Source of the DNA: DASSUW01 sp963730535
Lineage (GTDB): Bacteria; Actinomycetota; Thermoleophilia; Solirubrobacterales; Solirubrobacteraceae
Assembly (NCBI GenBank): GCA_963730535.1
Contig: CAVSRU010000001.1
Span: forward strand, 1 to 22,186
Direction: 5' to 3'
Length of the DNA: 22,186 bases
Shown here: positions 1 to 7,272 of the stretch, one piece after another
How the letters are laid out: each line of letters opens with the position of its first letter
Position numbering within the stretch: the first letter of the stretch is position 1
Program-made: the position numbers and the translations under genes
Notes under the pieces: generated by a model
What the model was told of the DNA's origin: nothing
Database searches by the model: none
What the model saw: the letters and a program-made list of their open reading frames with translations, nothing else

Positions 1-22
1 CTAGGTCGTAGGCCACATCTGA

Positions 23-78
23 AGCGGAGGGGTGGGATTCGAACCCGCGGACGAGTTGCCCCGTCTCCGGTTTCAAGA
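23..78 (-). repeat. Duplicated 3' fragment of tRNA-Ser(UGA), probable far attachment site
   Basis: This stretch repeats the 3' half of the tRNA-Ser gene at 2540-2626 in the same orientation. Positions 34-73 are identical to 2550-2589 (40 bases), and the match extends with single-base gaps to 23 and 78. It covers the acceptor 3' strand, the T arm, the variable arm and the start of the anticodon stem, then homology stops. No 5' half of a tRNA follows, so it is not a functional gene. A displaced tRNA 3' end downstream of the intact gene is the usual product of integration by a tRNA-targeting tyrosine recombinase, and a remnant of such an enzyme lies at 2267-2395. Confidence 0.85.
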
Positions 79-234
79 TGCGTCGCCTTCGTCGAGAGCT
101 TGGCGCTGTGTGCGGGTCTGGTGGATTCTGGCGGCGGCGCGGGCCAGTAGTGCGATTGCTGCCCGGCCTCAGTCGACGTCATCGGCCAACTGCGGGGGGC
201 GATCTCAGCACGCTGCGTGTGATGCCGCGGCGGC

Positions 235-267
235 GGGGACGCCGTGCCCGCGAGAGCACGGCGCCCC
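235..267 (-). terminator. Strong hairpin after the LVIVD gene
   Basis: Twelve bases past the LVIVD gene stop codon the sequence forms a long GC stem: CGCCGTGC at 240-247 pairs with GCACGGCG at 256-263, and GGGG at 235-238 pairs with CCCC at 264-267 with one bulged A. The loop is 8 bases. There is no U tract, so it may be a factor-assisted terminator or an mRNA-end hairpin rather than a classic intrinsic terminator. Confidence 0.55.
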
Positions 268-278
268 ACCGACACGAA

Positions 279-1967
279 CTAGCTCCGCGTGAACAGCGGG
301 CAGACGAAGCCGCCGTCACCGCCCAGGCTGGAGCCTGCCACCGGCTTCGACGCCCAGCGGTCATTCTTGCGAACGCTGGGAGCGACGACCGACTTCATGC
401 GCGCCGACGCCTTCGCGCCGCCGCCCTTCAGCCGGATGACCTCGACGCCGCGCGCCATGTCGAACAGGTACACGTAGTCGCCGCGCGTGGTCCCCTTGCG
501 GCCGCCCCTCCGCGAGCTCCTGCCCCTCCGCGAGTCGTCGTTGTACCAGCCGACGTCCCACGAGTTCGAGGACGGGTTGTCAGCGCCCGTGCCCGTAACG
601 CGGTAGAAGCCGACCTGCCGCAGGCTGCGGGCGTCGCTGACGTCGACGAGCCGCAGGCCCTGGCCATACCACCCGGCCGCCAGAGTCGAGTCGCGGATCT
701 CGAAGTAGTGCGCCGAGCACCCGAGCGCGGGGTTGGCCGTCTCGGGCGTGTCCAGGAACGGATGGAAGCTGTCCAACGCCTTCATCCGGTACGGCCTCGC
801 CCGGGTCGAGTTCTGGGCCGGCTCGCCGCCCCAGGAGTCGGTGAGGTCGACCGCCACGATCCGGCCGCTCTGCTCGCACGGCGTCGTGAAGTCCTCCTCC
901 GTGCCGATCAGGACGTTGCCGGTCTTCACGCCCGACGCCCGGACCGAGCGGTCGGTCGGCCGGCCGGAGTTGTGCATGAAGTCGGTGGCTTGCGCCACGC
1001 CGTCGTCACCAGCTCGGGCGGGCGGGACATCCCACTGGAGGCCACCGCCGGCAACCAGGATCGGATCGAACGGTGTGGCCCGCCGCACGCGATTCTGGTA
1101 CGGGTCGCGGTGCTTGCCCTTCGTGGCGTAGCCACGGATGCCGCCGCGGCCCGCCACCCACGCGATCCCCCGTTCGTCCTCGTCCACGTCGTGCGAGTAA
1201 TCGGTGTAGCCGTCGTTGCGCCACAGGTCGACCGGCTCGTCCGAGACGACCGGGTTCGCCGGGTCGCGCAGGTCAGTGACCCATACCGGGCGGCCATCCC
1301 CGATCAAGCGGTTCTGCAGCGTGATCGGCTGGCCAGGCGTCGCCTGGATGATCGGCCCGAGCCAGTCCTGATCCGAGCGTCGCGCCGGCCCGCCGGTCCA
1401 GATGTACTTGCACTTCTGAATGCAGCTCGAGGTGTGGCCGGCGGGCAGGCTCACGAAGTCGCCGACTTGGCGCATGTTGCGCGGGTCGGCGTACGAGATG
1501 ACGTAGAAGCCGCTCGAGCAGTCCGGGTCACGGACGGACTCGGGGTCCGGATGCGGGCAGCCGGTCGCCGCCGGGTCGGCGTCGTTGTGCCGCGGGTCGA
1601 GCGCGCCGATGATCAGCTTGCGGCGCGTGTCGAGCTCCATGTCCTCGTTCTGCCAGTAGCCGCCCGACGGCGATGTGGGACTCCCTACCGGGTCGATCCC
1701 CGCCGGCATGAACTCGTCCAGCAGCACCGGGTTCTCCGGGTTGCTGACGTCGTACGTCTTGAAGCCGAAGCGGCCGGTGACCACGAGCACCTTCGCGCCG
1801 CGTACGTAGTCGAACTTGCCCTCGGTGATCCCGGCCGCGCCCGCGACGCGGGTCACAAACTCCAGGTTGTCGGAGATATCCGCCCCCGGCGGCGGTGCCG
1901 CCGCTGCCGTTGCCGGGATGAGCAGCAGCGTCGTCGCCGCTGCCGCGAGTGCCCCTCTCACTCTCAT
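279..1967 (-). CDS. Secreted LVIVD-repeat protein
   Basis: 562 residues. I chose the ATG at 1967 because a GGAGGG sits just upstream and a clean signal peptide follows (basic MRVR start, hydrophobic AAAATTLLLIP core, Ala-rich end near residue 24). The mature protein carries several LVIVD-type beta-propeller units, visible as TYDVSNPENP, VWVTDLRDPANP and GLRLVDVSDARSLRQVGFY. Extracellular cysteines (for example SSCIQKCKY, TTPCEQSGR and GCSAHYF) suggest disulfides. Around residues 477-497 there is a strongly basic Arg/Gly/Ser-rich insert. LVIVD proteins are thought to be surface or secreted propellers, usually of unknown ligand, so no enzymatic role is claimed. The gene stands alone between the tRNA-Ser gene and its duplicated fragment, which makes it likely cargo of the old integrated element. 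The frame is intact, unlike several neighbours. Confidence 0.85.
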   Translation of the reverse strand: MRVRGALAAAATTLLLIPATAAAAPPPGADISDNLEFVTRVAGAAGITEGKFDYVRGAKVLVVTGRFGFKTYDVSNPENPVLLDEFMPAGIDPVGSPTSPSGGYWQNEDMELDTRRKLIIGALDPRHNDADPAATGCPHPDPESVRDPDCSSGFYVISYADPRNMRQVGDFVSLPAGHTSSCIQKCKYIWTGGPARRSDQDWLGPIIQATPGQPITLQNRLIGDGRPVWVTDLRDPANPVVSDEPVDLWRNDGYTDYSHDVDEDERGIAWVAGRGGIRGYATKGKHRDPYQNRVRRATPFDPILVAGGGLQWDVPPARAGDDGVAQATDFMHNSGRPTDRSVRASGVKTGNVLIGTEEDFTTPCEQSGRIVAVDLTDSWGGEPAQNSTRARPYRMKALDSFHPFLDTPETANPALGCSAHYFEIRDSTLAAGWYGQGLRLVDVSDARSLRQVGFYRVTGTGADNPSSNSWDVGWYNDDSRRGRSSRRGGRKGTTRGDYVYLFDMARGVEVIRLKGGGAKASARMKSVVAPSVRKNDRWASKPVAGSSLGGDGGFVCPLFTRS

Positions 1968-2266
1968 CTGCCCTCCATTGGACGATGGACTCTCTGGGCG
2001 CGACCTTAATCGGATCGCGGCTCGATGTCGAGCCGCAATGTGGGGTCTGCAGAGCACAACCCAGCGCTCTTCGCGACGAGACCGGCGTGCGCCTCTGTCA
2101 TCGCTGAACCGCCTCGGCTCCCGGTCGCGGGGCGCGGACGCGCGTGGCTTCTCGCGGTCGTCCTGGGCGCGACATTCGATCGCCCGAGCCTCGCTCTCGG
2201 CGGCTTGAGAGTGGAGGACGCTTTCGTGTTGTCGATCGGCAAGCTCGCGGCCGGCCAGGCCAGCTA

Positions 2267-2395
2267 CGTGCTGAGCGCCTTTGCGTTGACGCCCGCCGCG
2301 ATCATCAGCGACGCGAACGGGCGCCGAGGCGCGCCGCGTGCCGAGCCGGATCTCTCGCATTCTGCGTAGGCGCGCCACGCCTTCGCTTCGGCCAG
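2267..2395 (-). pseudogene. Remnant of a tyrosine-recombinase (phage-type) integrase, C-terminal part
   Basis: About 43 codons in one minus-strand frame read as the conserved C-terminal core of actinobacterial tyrosine integrases. The stretch FASLMIAAGVNAKALST matches the box that normally follows the catalytic HxxR and precedes the MGH segment, and AKAWRAYAECER resembles the preceding helix. The usual HExRHTFAS reads GAPRRPFAS here, so the catalytic His is lost. A stop codon follows KALST immediately, and the nucleophile Tyr region is absent. The N-terminal domains are missing: there is no room before the tRNA. This is a dead fragment. Its position about 145 bases from the 3' end of tRNA-Ser is where an integrase of a tRNA-integrated element is expected. 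Family recognition is by eye. Confidence 0.75.
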
Positions 2396-2420
2396 CGTGC
2401 GGCAGCCCTCGCGGGCCGGG

Positions 2421-2454
2421 TTTGTAGGCCAGTCAGGCCCCTTTGTGGGCCAGT
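2421..2454. repeat. Two 13-base direct repeats between integrase remnant and tRNA
   Basis: TTTGTAGGCCAGT (2421-2433) and TTTGTGGGCCAGT (2442-2454) differ at one base and start 21 bases apart, two helical turns. They lie in the non-coding stretch between the integrase remnant and tRNA-Ser, where arm-type integrase binding sites would be expected. That role is inference. Confidence 0.5.
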
Positions 2455-2539
2455 TTGAGCGGCCTTGGGCGGTCTTCAGCGGCTTGAAGCTATTCTGGAT
2501 CGAGCATCGAAAATCCCAGCAAATAAGCCATATTTCTAG

Positions 2540-2626
2540 CGGAGGGGGCGGGATTCGAACCCGCGGACGAGTTGCCCCGTCTCCGGTTTTCAAGACCGGT
2601 GCATTCGACCACTCTGCCACCCCTCC
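2540..2626 (-). tRNA. tRNA-Ser (anticodon UGA)
   Basis: 87-base class II tRNA. The acceptor stem pairs GGAGGGG with CCCCTCC, with discriminator G at 2540. The anticodon loop CTTGAAA sits on a CCGGT/ACCGG-type stem and gives UGA. There is a long variable arm typical of serine tRNAs, and the T arm is GCGGG-TTCGAAT-CCCGC. CCA is not encoded. It decodes UCA/UCG-type serine codons. A -10-like TACATT (2637-2642) lies 10 bases upstream. Its 3' half was copied to 23-78. Confidence 0.97.
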
Positions 2627-2636
2627 GGGCCTGAGG

Positions 2637-2642
2637 AATGTA
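2637..2642 (-). promoter_or_regulatory. Probable -10 element of tRNA-Ser(UGA)
   Basis: TACATT on the minus strand, 10 bases before the tRNA 5' end. The same kind of element (TACACT) precedes the other two tRNA genes in this window. No clear -35 hexamer was seen. Confidence 0.4.
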
Positions 2643-2887
2643 GGCGGTGGGCGCGGGTGTGGGCAGGAGGCGTCCGCCGCTCAAGGCGCTCGCAGGGTCC
2701 GGGAACGGACTCGTGCCCTGGACTCTTGAGTGCTCAGTGGGAGACTCGCGATCAAGCTTGGAAGGGTTCGGATCCGCCGCTGGGCGCGCTCTTGTGGCAC
2801 CCGCTGACGTTGCCGGCGGGCGCGCTGCGCGGGTTCAGGCCTGCTCCGAGGAGTGCCGGGACCGCGTATGCGGAGAGGAGCCGGACA

Positions 2888-3802
2888 ATGGAGGTACAGG
2901 ACTTTGACCGCCGCACCCTGCTGAAGGGTGGGGGGGCGGCGTTCGCTGGGCTGACGGTGATGAAGGTGGCCGGGCCGGCGCACGCGTTTCCGGGGCACCC
3001 GGGCGAGGAGGAGGTCCTCCCGTGGCTCGATCAGCCACCGACCAGCCCGGATCAGCTGGTGTGGGAGGAGCTCGACACCTGGTTCACGCCCGCCGACGAC
3101 TTCTTCATCGTCAACCACTACAACCAGCCGAAGCTCGCGGCGGCCGACTGGCGACTGAAGATCGGCGGCCTGGTCGGGCGGCCGCGAACGCTGACCCTGG
3201 ACGACGTCAAGTGGCGGCCGCGGCGCGAGGTGGACTTCACCCTGGAGTGCTCGGGCAACACCGGCCTGCCGTTCTTCCACGGCGGGGTCGGCAACGCGCG
3301 CTGGGCGGGTGCGCAGCTCGCTCCGATCCTGAGGCAGGCGGGTGTGCGCGACGAGGGGATCGAGGTCGTCTTCTGGGGAGCTGACGCCGGCGAGCACATC
3401 ATCCGCGACAACGTCGGGGTGCTCGATCCCGACGGCGACGCCGACGGCGATCCCGACAACAACGACAACGGGCCGGCCGGCCCCCACGGCACCGGCAGGT
3501 TCCTCCCCGACCAGGACTTCTCCCTCAACGGGGTCGATCTGAAGGTCACCGAGCGGTTCGCGCGCAGCATGACGCTGGAGGACGCCCTCAACCCGGCGAA
3601 CCTTCTCTGTTACGAGATGAACGGCGGCCCGCTGCCGGAGGAGCACGGCTTCCCGGTGCGCCTGATCGCTCCCGGCTGGTATGGCGTGGCCAACGTCAAG
3701 TGGCTGACGCGCATCGAGGTGTGGGACCAGCAGTACCGCGGGAACTTCATGGCGCGCGACTACGTGACGATCCGCGAGCAGGTACGCGCGACGGCGAGGT
3801 GA
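2888..3802 (+). CDS. Sulfite-oxidase-family molybdoenzyme, catalytic part (frame broken)
   Basis: 304 codons before a stop caused by a frame change. The ATG at 2888 follows GGAGAGGAG and starts a Tat signal peptide (DRRTLLKGGGAAFAG), so export as a folded molybdenum-cofactor enzyme is expected. The molybdopterin-binding domain of the sulfite oxidase family follows. ECSGNTG supplies the conserved cysteine ligand of Mo (C121), and the segment CYEMNGGPLPEEHGFPVRLI is typical. An Asp/Asn-rich stretch at residues 180-195 resembles DxDxDG calcium-binding loops and is unusual here. Homology continues without a break in the next frame from 3787 to 4182, where the dimerisation domain is found. The full product would be about 431 residues. 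The family oxidises sulfite or similar substrates in the periplasm or at the cell surface; the true substrate here is unknown. The gene is convergent with the NTF2-like gene. Confidence 0.85.
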   Translation: MEVQDFDRRTLLKGGGAAFAGLTVMKVAGPAHAFPGHPGEEEVLPWLDQPPTSPDQLVWEELDTWFTPADDFFIVNHYNQPKLAAADWRLKIGGLVGRPRTLTLDDVKWRPRREVDFTLECSGNTGLPFFHGGVGNARWAGAQLAPILRQAGVRDEGIEVVFWGADAGEHIIRDNVGVLDPDGDADGDPDNNDNGPAGPHGTGRFLPDQDFSLNGVDLKVTERFARSMTLEDALNPANLLCYEMNGGPLPEEHGFPVRLIAPGWYGVANVKWLTRIEVWDQQYRGNFMARDYVTIREQVRATAR

Positions 3803-4182
3803 TCTGGACGTTCGCGAACGTCAGGCATACGCGGCTCAAGTCGGCGCCGGCCAAGGTGACGCGGCGCAACGGCCGCTACCGGATCATGGGCGCCGCGTGG
3901 GGCGCGCCGATCGACCGTGTCGAGGTCCGGATCGACGACGGGAGCTGGAGGCGGGCACGGCTCTGGCACCAGCCGTCGCGAGGGCGGCAGGCGCGGAAGT
4001 ACGCCTGGAAGTTCTGGACGCTGCGCTGGGACGACGCCACCCCCGGCGAGCACAGGATCACGTCGCGGGCGTTCGACGAGGACGGCAACGTCCAGCCCGC
4101 GCCGGACGACCCGTTCCTCGCGAGCAAGGTCACGTTCTGGGAGAGCAACGGGCAGATCACCCGCCGCGTGCTGATTCCCTGA
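3787..4182 (+). CDS. Sulfite-oxidase-family enzyme, C-terminal dimerisation domain (continuation after frameshift)
   Basis: 131 codons in the frame next to the upstream part. The catalytic segment ends ...YVTIREQV, and this one begins RDGEVIWTF..., then runs TRLKSAPAKVTRR, GAAWGAPIDRVEVRIDDG and GEHRITSRAFDEDGN, ending NGQITRRVLIP. That is the immunoglobulin-like Mo-co dimerisation domain normally fused to the sulfite oxidase catalytic domain. It has no start codon or ribosome site of its own at the join, and one missing base in the CGCGCG run at 3785-3790 restores a single frame (432 codons). I therefore treat both parts as one gene. The last 26 bases overlap the convergent gene at 4157-4639. 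Confidence 0.8.
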   Translation, partial: RDGEVIWTFANVRHTRLKSAPAKVTRRNGRYRIMGAAWGAPIDRVEVRIDDGSWRRARLWHQPSRGRQARKYAWKFWTLRWDDATPGEHRITSRAFDEDGNVQPAPDDPFLASKVTFWESNGQITRRVLIP

Positions 4183-4639
4183 AGGGACCGCGGCCGGGGC
4201 GGCCCCCTCCGCTCCGGTCGCCCGGTCGCCGGGGGGTCCAGATGTCGTCGAACTCCGCCTGGTCGAGTGGGAGGAGCCAGCATTCGGCCACGCGGCCGTC
4301 GTCAACCCGGTAGAGGCCCACCGTCGACCACCGCCGCTCGGCTCCGTCGATCGTGGCCGTGCCGTCGGTGAGGACGGCCACGGTCGGGCCCGAGCCGGTC
4401 AGGACGTCGAGGCGGTGCATCACAAAGGTCCCGTCCGCCAACGCGCGGCGCGCGAGCATGTACGAGACGACCTCGTCGAGCCCGCGATAGGTGCCGGCGA
4501 TCGGGCTCGTGCCCGGGACGTGCCAGGCGATCTCGGAAGACAGAACGGCGCGGACGCCGGCGTCATCGCCCTCCGTGTAGAGCCGTGCCTGCGCGGAGTG
4601 CAGCTGCTCGATGACCGCCAGCGCGGCATCGCGGTCCAT
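4157..4639 (-). CDS. NTF2/SnoaL-like domain protein
   Basis: 160 residues. Residues 1-130 fit the cone-shaped alpha+beta NTF2/SnoaL fold: N-terminal helices (DAALAVIEQLHSAQARLY), then a strand pair with WHVPGTSPIAGTYRGLDEV, and strands ending in GLYRVDDGRVAECWLLPLD. Such proteins are small ligand-binding or isomerase-like proteins, often annotated as ketosteroid isomerase-like; no catalytic residue can be assigned. The tail after DDIWTPRRPGD is Gly/Arg-rich and probably disordered. It may also be extended artificially, since it runs into the convergent sulfite-oxidase gene (26-base overlap). Frame is intact. Confidence 0.75.
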   Translation of the reverse strand: MDRDAALAVIEQLHSAQARLYTEGDDAGVRAVLSSEIAWHVPGTSPIAGTYRGLDEVVSYMLARRALADGTFVMHRLDVLTGSGPTVAVLTDGTATIDGAERRWSTVGLYRVDDGRVAECWLLPLDQAEFDDIWTPRRPGDRSGGGRPGRGPFRESARGG

Positions 4640-4649
4640 GCAGCGAACG

Positions 4650-5426
4650 CTAGGTCAAGGAAACCGCGGGCGCCGCGCCGATGACGTCGAGCAGCGCTGC
4701 GACCACGCGCGGATCGAACTGCGTGCCCGCGTTCGCCTGCAGCTCGCCCCAGCGCCTGCCGGACCGGACATCGCTCGCCGGTAGGGGCGGTCCGACGTCA
4801 TCGCGTCGGAGGCGTCGCAGGCGAGGATGATGCGGGAGCCGAGCGGGATGTCGGTCGCCCGCGAGGCGGTCCGGGTAGCCGCGGCCGTCCCAGCGCTCGT
4901 GCTCGTGGCGGACCAGCGGCAGCGCGCCGGCGAGGAACTCGACGGGCGCGAGGATCTGCTCGCCGACGACGGTGTGGCGCTCGATCTCCGCGCGCTCCTC
5001 GGCGGTCAGCGGCCCGCGCTTGTGCAGGATCTGCTCCGGCACGGCGATCTTGCCGATGTCGTGGAAGACGGCGCCGAAGCGCAGGTCCTGGAGCTGCTGC
5101 GCGTCCATCCCGAGCCGGCGGCCGACGGCCTCGGCGTGCTCGACGATCGAGCGGGCGTGGTTCGCGGTGTACGAGTCCTTGGCCTCCAGCGCGGCGGCGA
5201 GCGCCTCGGCGGTGCCCATGTACGCGCGCTCGAGCTGCTCGTACAGCGAGGCGGAGCGGAGCGCGGAGCCGGCCTGGTCGGCCATCGTCTCCATCAGGCG
5301 GACGTCGTCCTCGTCGAAGGCGTCGACCTCGAGCTCCTCGACGTTCAGCGACGCCCCAGAGCGCGCCGGCGACATACAAGGGGACGACGAGCTCGGAGCG
5401 GACCGCGAGGGTCTCGGGCGTGGCAC
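4650..5426 (-). CDS. Open segment with end of GAF and HD-GYP phosphodiesterase domain
   Basis: This is the longest uninterrupted piece of the C-terminal half. It shows the end of a GAF domain (LNVEELEVDAFDEDDVRLM) and the HD-GYP core: NHARSIVEHAEAVGRRLGM, the metal-binding HDIGK, and HEHERWDGRGYP. The canonical HHE reads EHE here; this variant should be checked, but the HD and GYP signatures are intact. HD-GYP domains hydrolyse cyclic-di-GMP. After GYPDRLAGD the frame slips twice (near 4850 and 4760); the adjacent frame continues with the expected IPLGSRIILACDA. The apparent start at 5426 is internal to the whole gene. Confidence 0.7.
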   Translation of the reverse strand: MPRPRPSRSAPSSSSPCMSPARSGASLNVEELEVDAFDEDDVRLMETMADQAGSALRSASLYEQLERAYMGTAEALAAALEAKDSYTANHARSIVEHAEAVGRRLGMDAQQLQDLRFGAVFHDIGKIAVPEQILHKRGPLTAEERAEIERHTVVGEQILAPVEFLAGALPLVRHEHERWDGRGYPDRLAGDRHPARLPHHPRLRRLRRDDVGPPLPASDVRSGRRWGELQANAGTQFDPRVVAALLDVIGAAPAVSLT

Positions 5427-7240
5427 GGAAGTCGGGGTCGGCGGTGACGTCGCCGACGACGACGGGGCGGCCCTCGCGCAGGCAGCGGCCGATCAACCCC
5501 GCCTCGCGGGGCTGGGACCACTCGCGCGCCGCCGAGCGCGAGGAAGAGGTCGCCGCGGCCGGCGGCGCTCTCGACGTGGCCGTCGTGGCGGAGGCGCACG
5601 GCCGCGCAGCAGGTAGTAGCCGAAGGCGCGGTGAAGCTCCTCGACGGCGGCCTCGACGATCGCGCTCGACGTCGGTCATGGCCGACAAGCCGCGTGCCCA
5701 GCGCGTTGGCCAGCGGCGAGCTGGCGCGTGCGCTTGCGCAGGCGCTCGCCTGCCGCGTCGCGGGCGTCGGGCCACGCCGGCCGCGGCCGGCGGCACCGGC
5801 GGGCACGGGCGCAGGGCCGTCGCTCGGACTCGAAGCGGCGCGGAAACTCCGGCTCGGGCAGCTCGAGAAGAGGTGCGCCTCGCCGCGCCCGCCCTGCTGC
5901 TTGCCGTGCAGCAGCGCGCGGTCGGCGCGGGCGATCAGCTCGGTCGCGGTCAGCCCGGGCATCCATTCGGCGACGCCGGCGGTGGCGCCGCCGGCGCTGA
6001 TCTCGCCGAACTCGGCCGCCGCGGCGCCGAGCCGCTCGATCGCGCGGGCGGCGATCTCGCCGGCCTGCTCCTCGTCGGCCTCGACCGCGACGCAGCGCGA
6101 ACTCGTCGCCGCCGTAGCGGGCCGCGAGGTCGTAGGGGCGCGTCCCGCCTGCGCAGCGCGGAGCCGACGCGGCGCAGGACCTCGTCGCCGACCAGGTGGC
6201 CGTGCTCCTCGTTGACCTGCTTGAAGTCGTCGAGGTCGATGAGGATCAGGGAGAGGTCGCGGCCGGTGACGCGCGCGGCGCGCTCGATCTCGCGCCGCAG
6301 GCGTCTCGTGCAGCGCGGCGTGGTTGAGGCAGCCGGTCAGCCCGTCGGTGCGGGCCTCTTGCGCGAGCGCCGGCGTGGAGCGCTGGCGTTGCGGCACGCG
6401 GCGGCGGCGAGCTCGGCGAAGGTCTGGAGCAGCGCGAGGTCGTCCTGGGTGGCGTGGTGCGGGCGCGCGTAGCCGACGGAGAGGATGCCGCTGAGCTGCT
6501 CGCTCCAGTCGAAGGGGATGGCGAGCGAGGCGTGGTAGCGCTCGAACGGCGAGCCGGAGGGCAGGCCGGCGATGCGCAGGTAGTCGTTGGTGAGCATCGC
6601 CTTGCCGGCTCTGGAGGACCTTGCCCGCGAGCCCGACGCCCGGCTCGAGCTGGATCCCGACCATCTCGGGCGGCGCGCCGGCGGTGGCGGCGACGTGGAG
6701 GCCCTCGTCGGGCGTGCCGCGGTAGACGACGGCGAGGTCGGCGTCGAGGATCGCGAGCGCCTCGCGGCAGATGCGGGTCAGCAGGGTCTCGAGGTCGAGG
6801 GACTCGTGCAACGACTTGGCGGCGCGCGTCAAGGCGGCCGAGCGCGCGACCTGCTTGGTCTGCTCGTCGGCGGCGCGGCCGCGGCCGAGCGCGGCGCCGG
6901 CGGCGGCGCCGAACCCGTTGGCCAGCTCGACCTGCGCGTCACTGAAGCCGCTCCCGCCGAGCAGCAGCGTCTCGCCGGCCAGCGGGACGATCAGGAGGTG
7001 CTCCCCGCGGCGTCGCGAGGTGCGGCGACAGGAAGGGCGCGCTCGCTGTCGGAACCGTGCGCGCGGGCGCCGTGCCGCGCGTCCTCAAGGCGCGATCAAA
7101 GTGGCGTCCGCGGCGCCGAACAGCGCCTTCGCCTCCTCCAGCAGGACGGCGCGGATGTCCCCGGTCGAAGCCGACAGCAGCCGCGCGACGGCCTCGAGCG
7201 CCGCGGAGGCGGCCGGGTCGGGCGATGGCGGGGAGGTCAC
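4650..7240 (-). CDS. Multidomain c-di-GMP signalling protein: GAF-GAF-GGDEF-GAF-HD-GYP (many frame changes)
   Basis: Reconstructed across frames, about 860 residues from a GTG at 7240 (no strong ribosome site) to the TAG at 4650. Reading order on the minus strand: a first GAF-like region (ALEAVARLLSAS ... HLLIVPLAGETLLLGG), a second GAF (SLHESLDLETLLTRICREA ... GVGLAGKVLQ ... IPFDWSEQLSGILSVG), a GGDEF domain (LTGCLNHAALHE, then RYGGDEFAL at 6099-6113), a third GAF (LIGRCLREGRPVVVGDV ... VPLYVAGALWGV) and an HD-GYP domain. The protein would sense a ligand or redox cue and both make and degrade cyclic-di-GMP. At least eight one-base frame changes occur, for example an extra base near 6308 and another near 5355. 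Homology never lapses, so sequence error is the simplest reading, but a decayed gene is not excluded. Confidence 0.7.
5345..6832 (-). CDS. Open segment with GAF and parts of the GGDEF domain
   Basis: An uninterrupted frame covering the middle of the multidomain gene, but only parts of it read as real protein: SLHESLDLETLLTRICREA and VGLAGKVLQ (GAF), RTDGLTGCLNHAALHE (start of GGDEF) and EIAARAIERLGAAAAEF (end of GGDEF). Between these the true sequence is in other frames, including the GGDEF motif itself at 6099-6113. Arg/Pro-rich stretches in this frame are shadow translation. An extra T near 6308 (CGTCTCGTGC on the plus strand) explains one slip exactly: removing it gives HERLRREIER. Confidence 0.55.
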   Translation of the reverse strand: MTRAAKSLHESLDLETLLTRICREALAILDADLAVVYRGTPDEGLHVAATAGAPPEMVGIQLEPGVGLAGKVLQSRQGDAHQRLPAHRRPALRLAVRALPRLARHPLRLERAAQRHPLRRLRAPAPRHPGRPRAAPDLRRARRRRVPQRQRSTPALAQEARTDGLTGCLNHAALHETPAARDRARRARHRPRPLPDPHRPRRLQAGQRGARPPGRRRGPAPRRLRAAQAGRAPTTSRPATAATSSRCVAVEADEEQAGEIAARAIERLGAAAAEFGEISAGGATAGVAEWMPGLTATELIARADRALLHGKQQGGRGEAHLFSSCPSRSFRAASSPSDGPAPVPAGAAGRGRRGPTPATRQASACASARASSPLANALGTRLVGHDRRRARSSRPPSRSFTAPSATTCCAAVRLRHDGHVESAAGRGDLFLALGGARVVPAPRGGVDRPLPARGPPRRRRRRHRRPRLPCHARDPRGPLRARRPLVCRRRALGRR

Positions 7241-7272
7241 CCGGGTGTCATCGGCATGCGGCGGGGAGGCTT

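Noticed and set aside
78..2009. 643-codon plus-strand open frame over the LVIVD gene
   Set aside because: Very Arg/Ala/Val-rich antisense translation of a well supported minus-strand gene; no family motif or ribosome site.
1968..2266. Possible further genes between the LVIVD gene and the integrase remnant
   Set aside because: Small open frames on both strands have no motif, no ribosome site and shadow-like composition; likely decayed element DNA.
2264..2620. 118-codon minus-strand ORF starting inside tRNA-Ser
   Set aside because: Its first third is the translated tRNA gene and the middle is non-coding. Only the last 43 codons resemble an integrase and are reported as a remnant.
2657..2887. 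Longer N-terminus for the sulfite-oxidase-like protein
   Set aside because: The upstream codons lack homology. The ATG at 2888 has a good ribosome site and begins the Tat signal.
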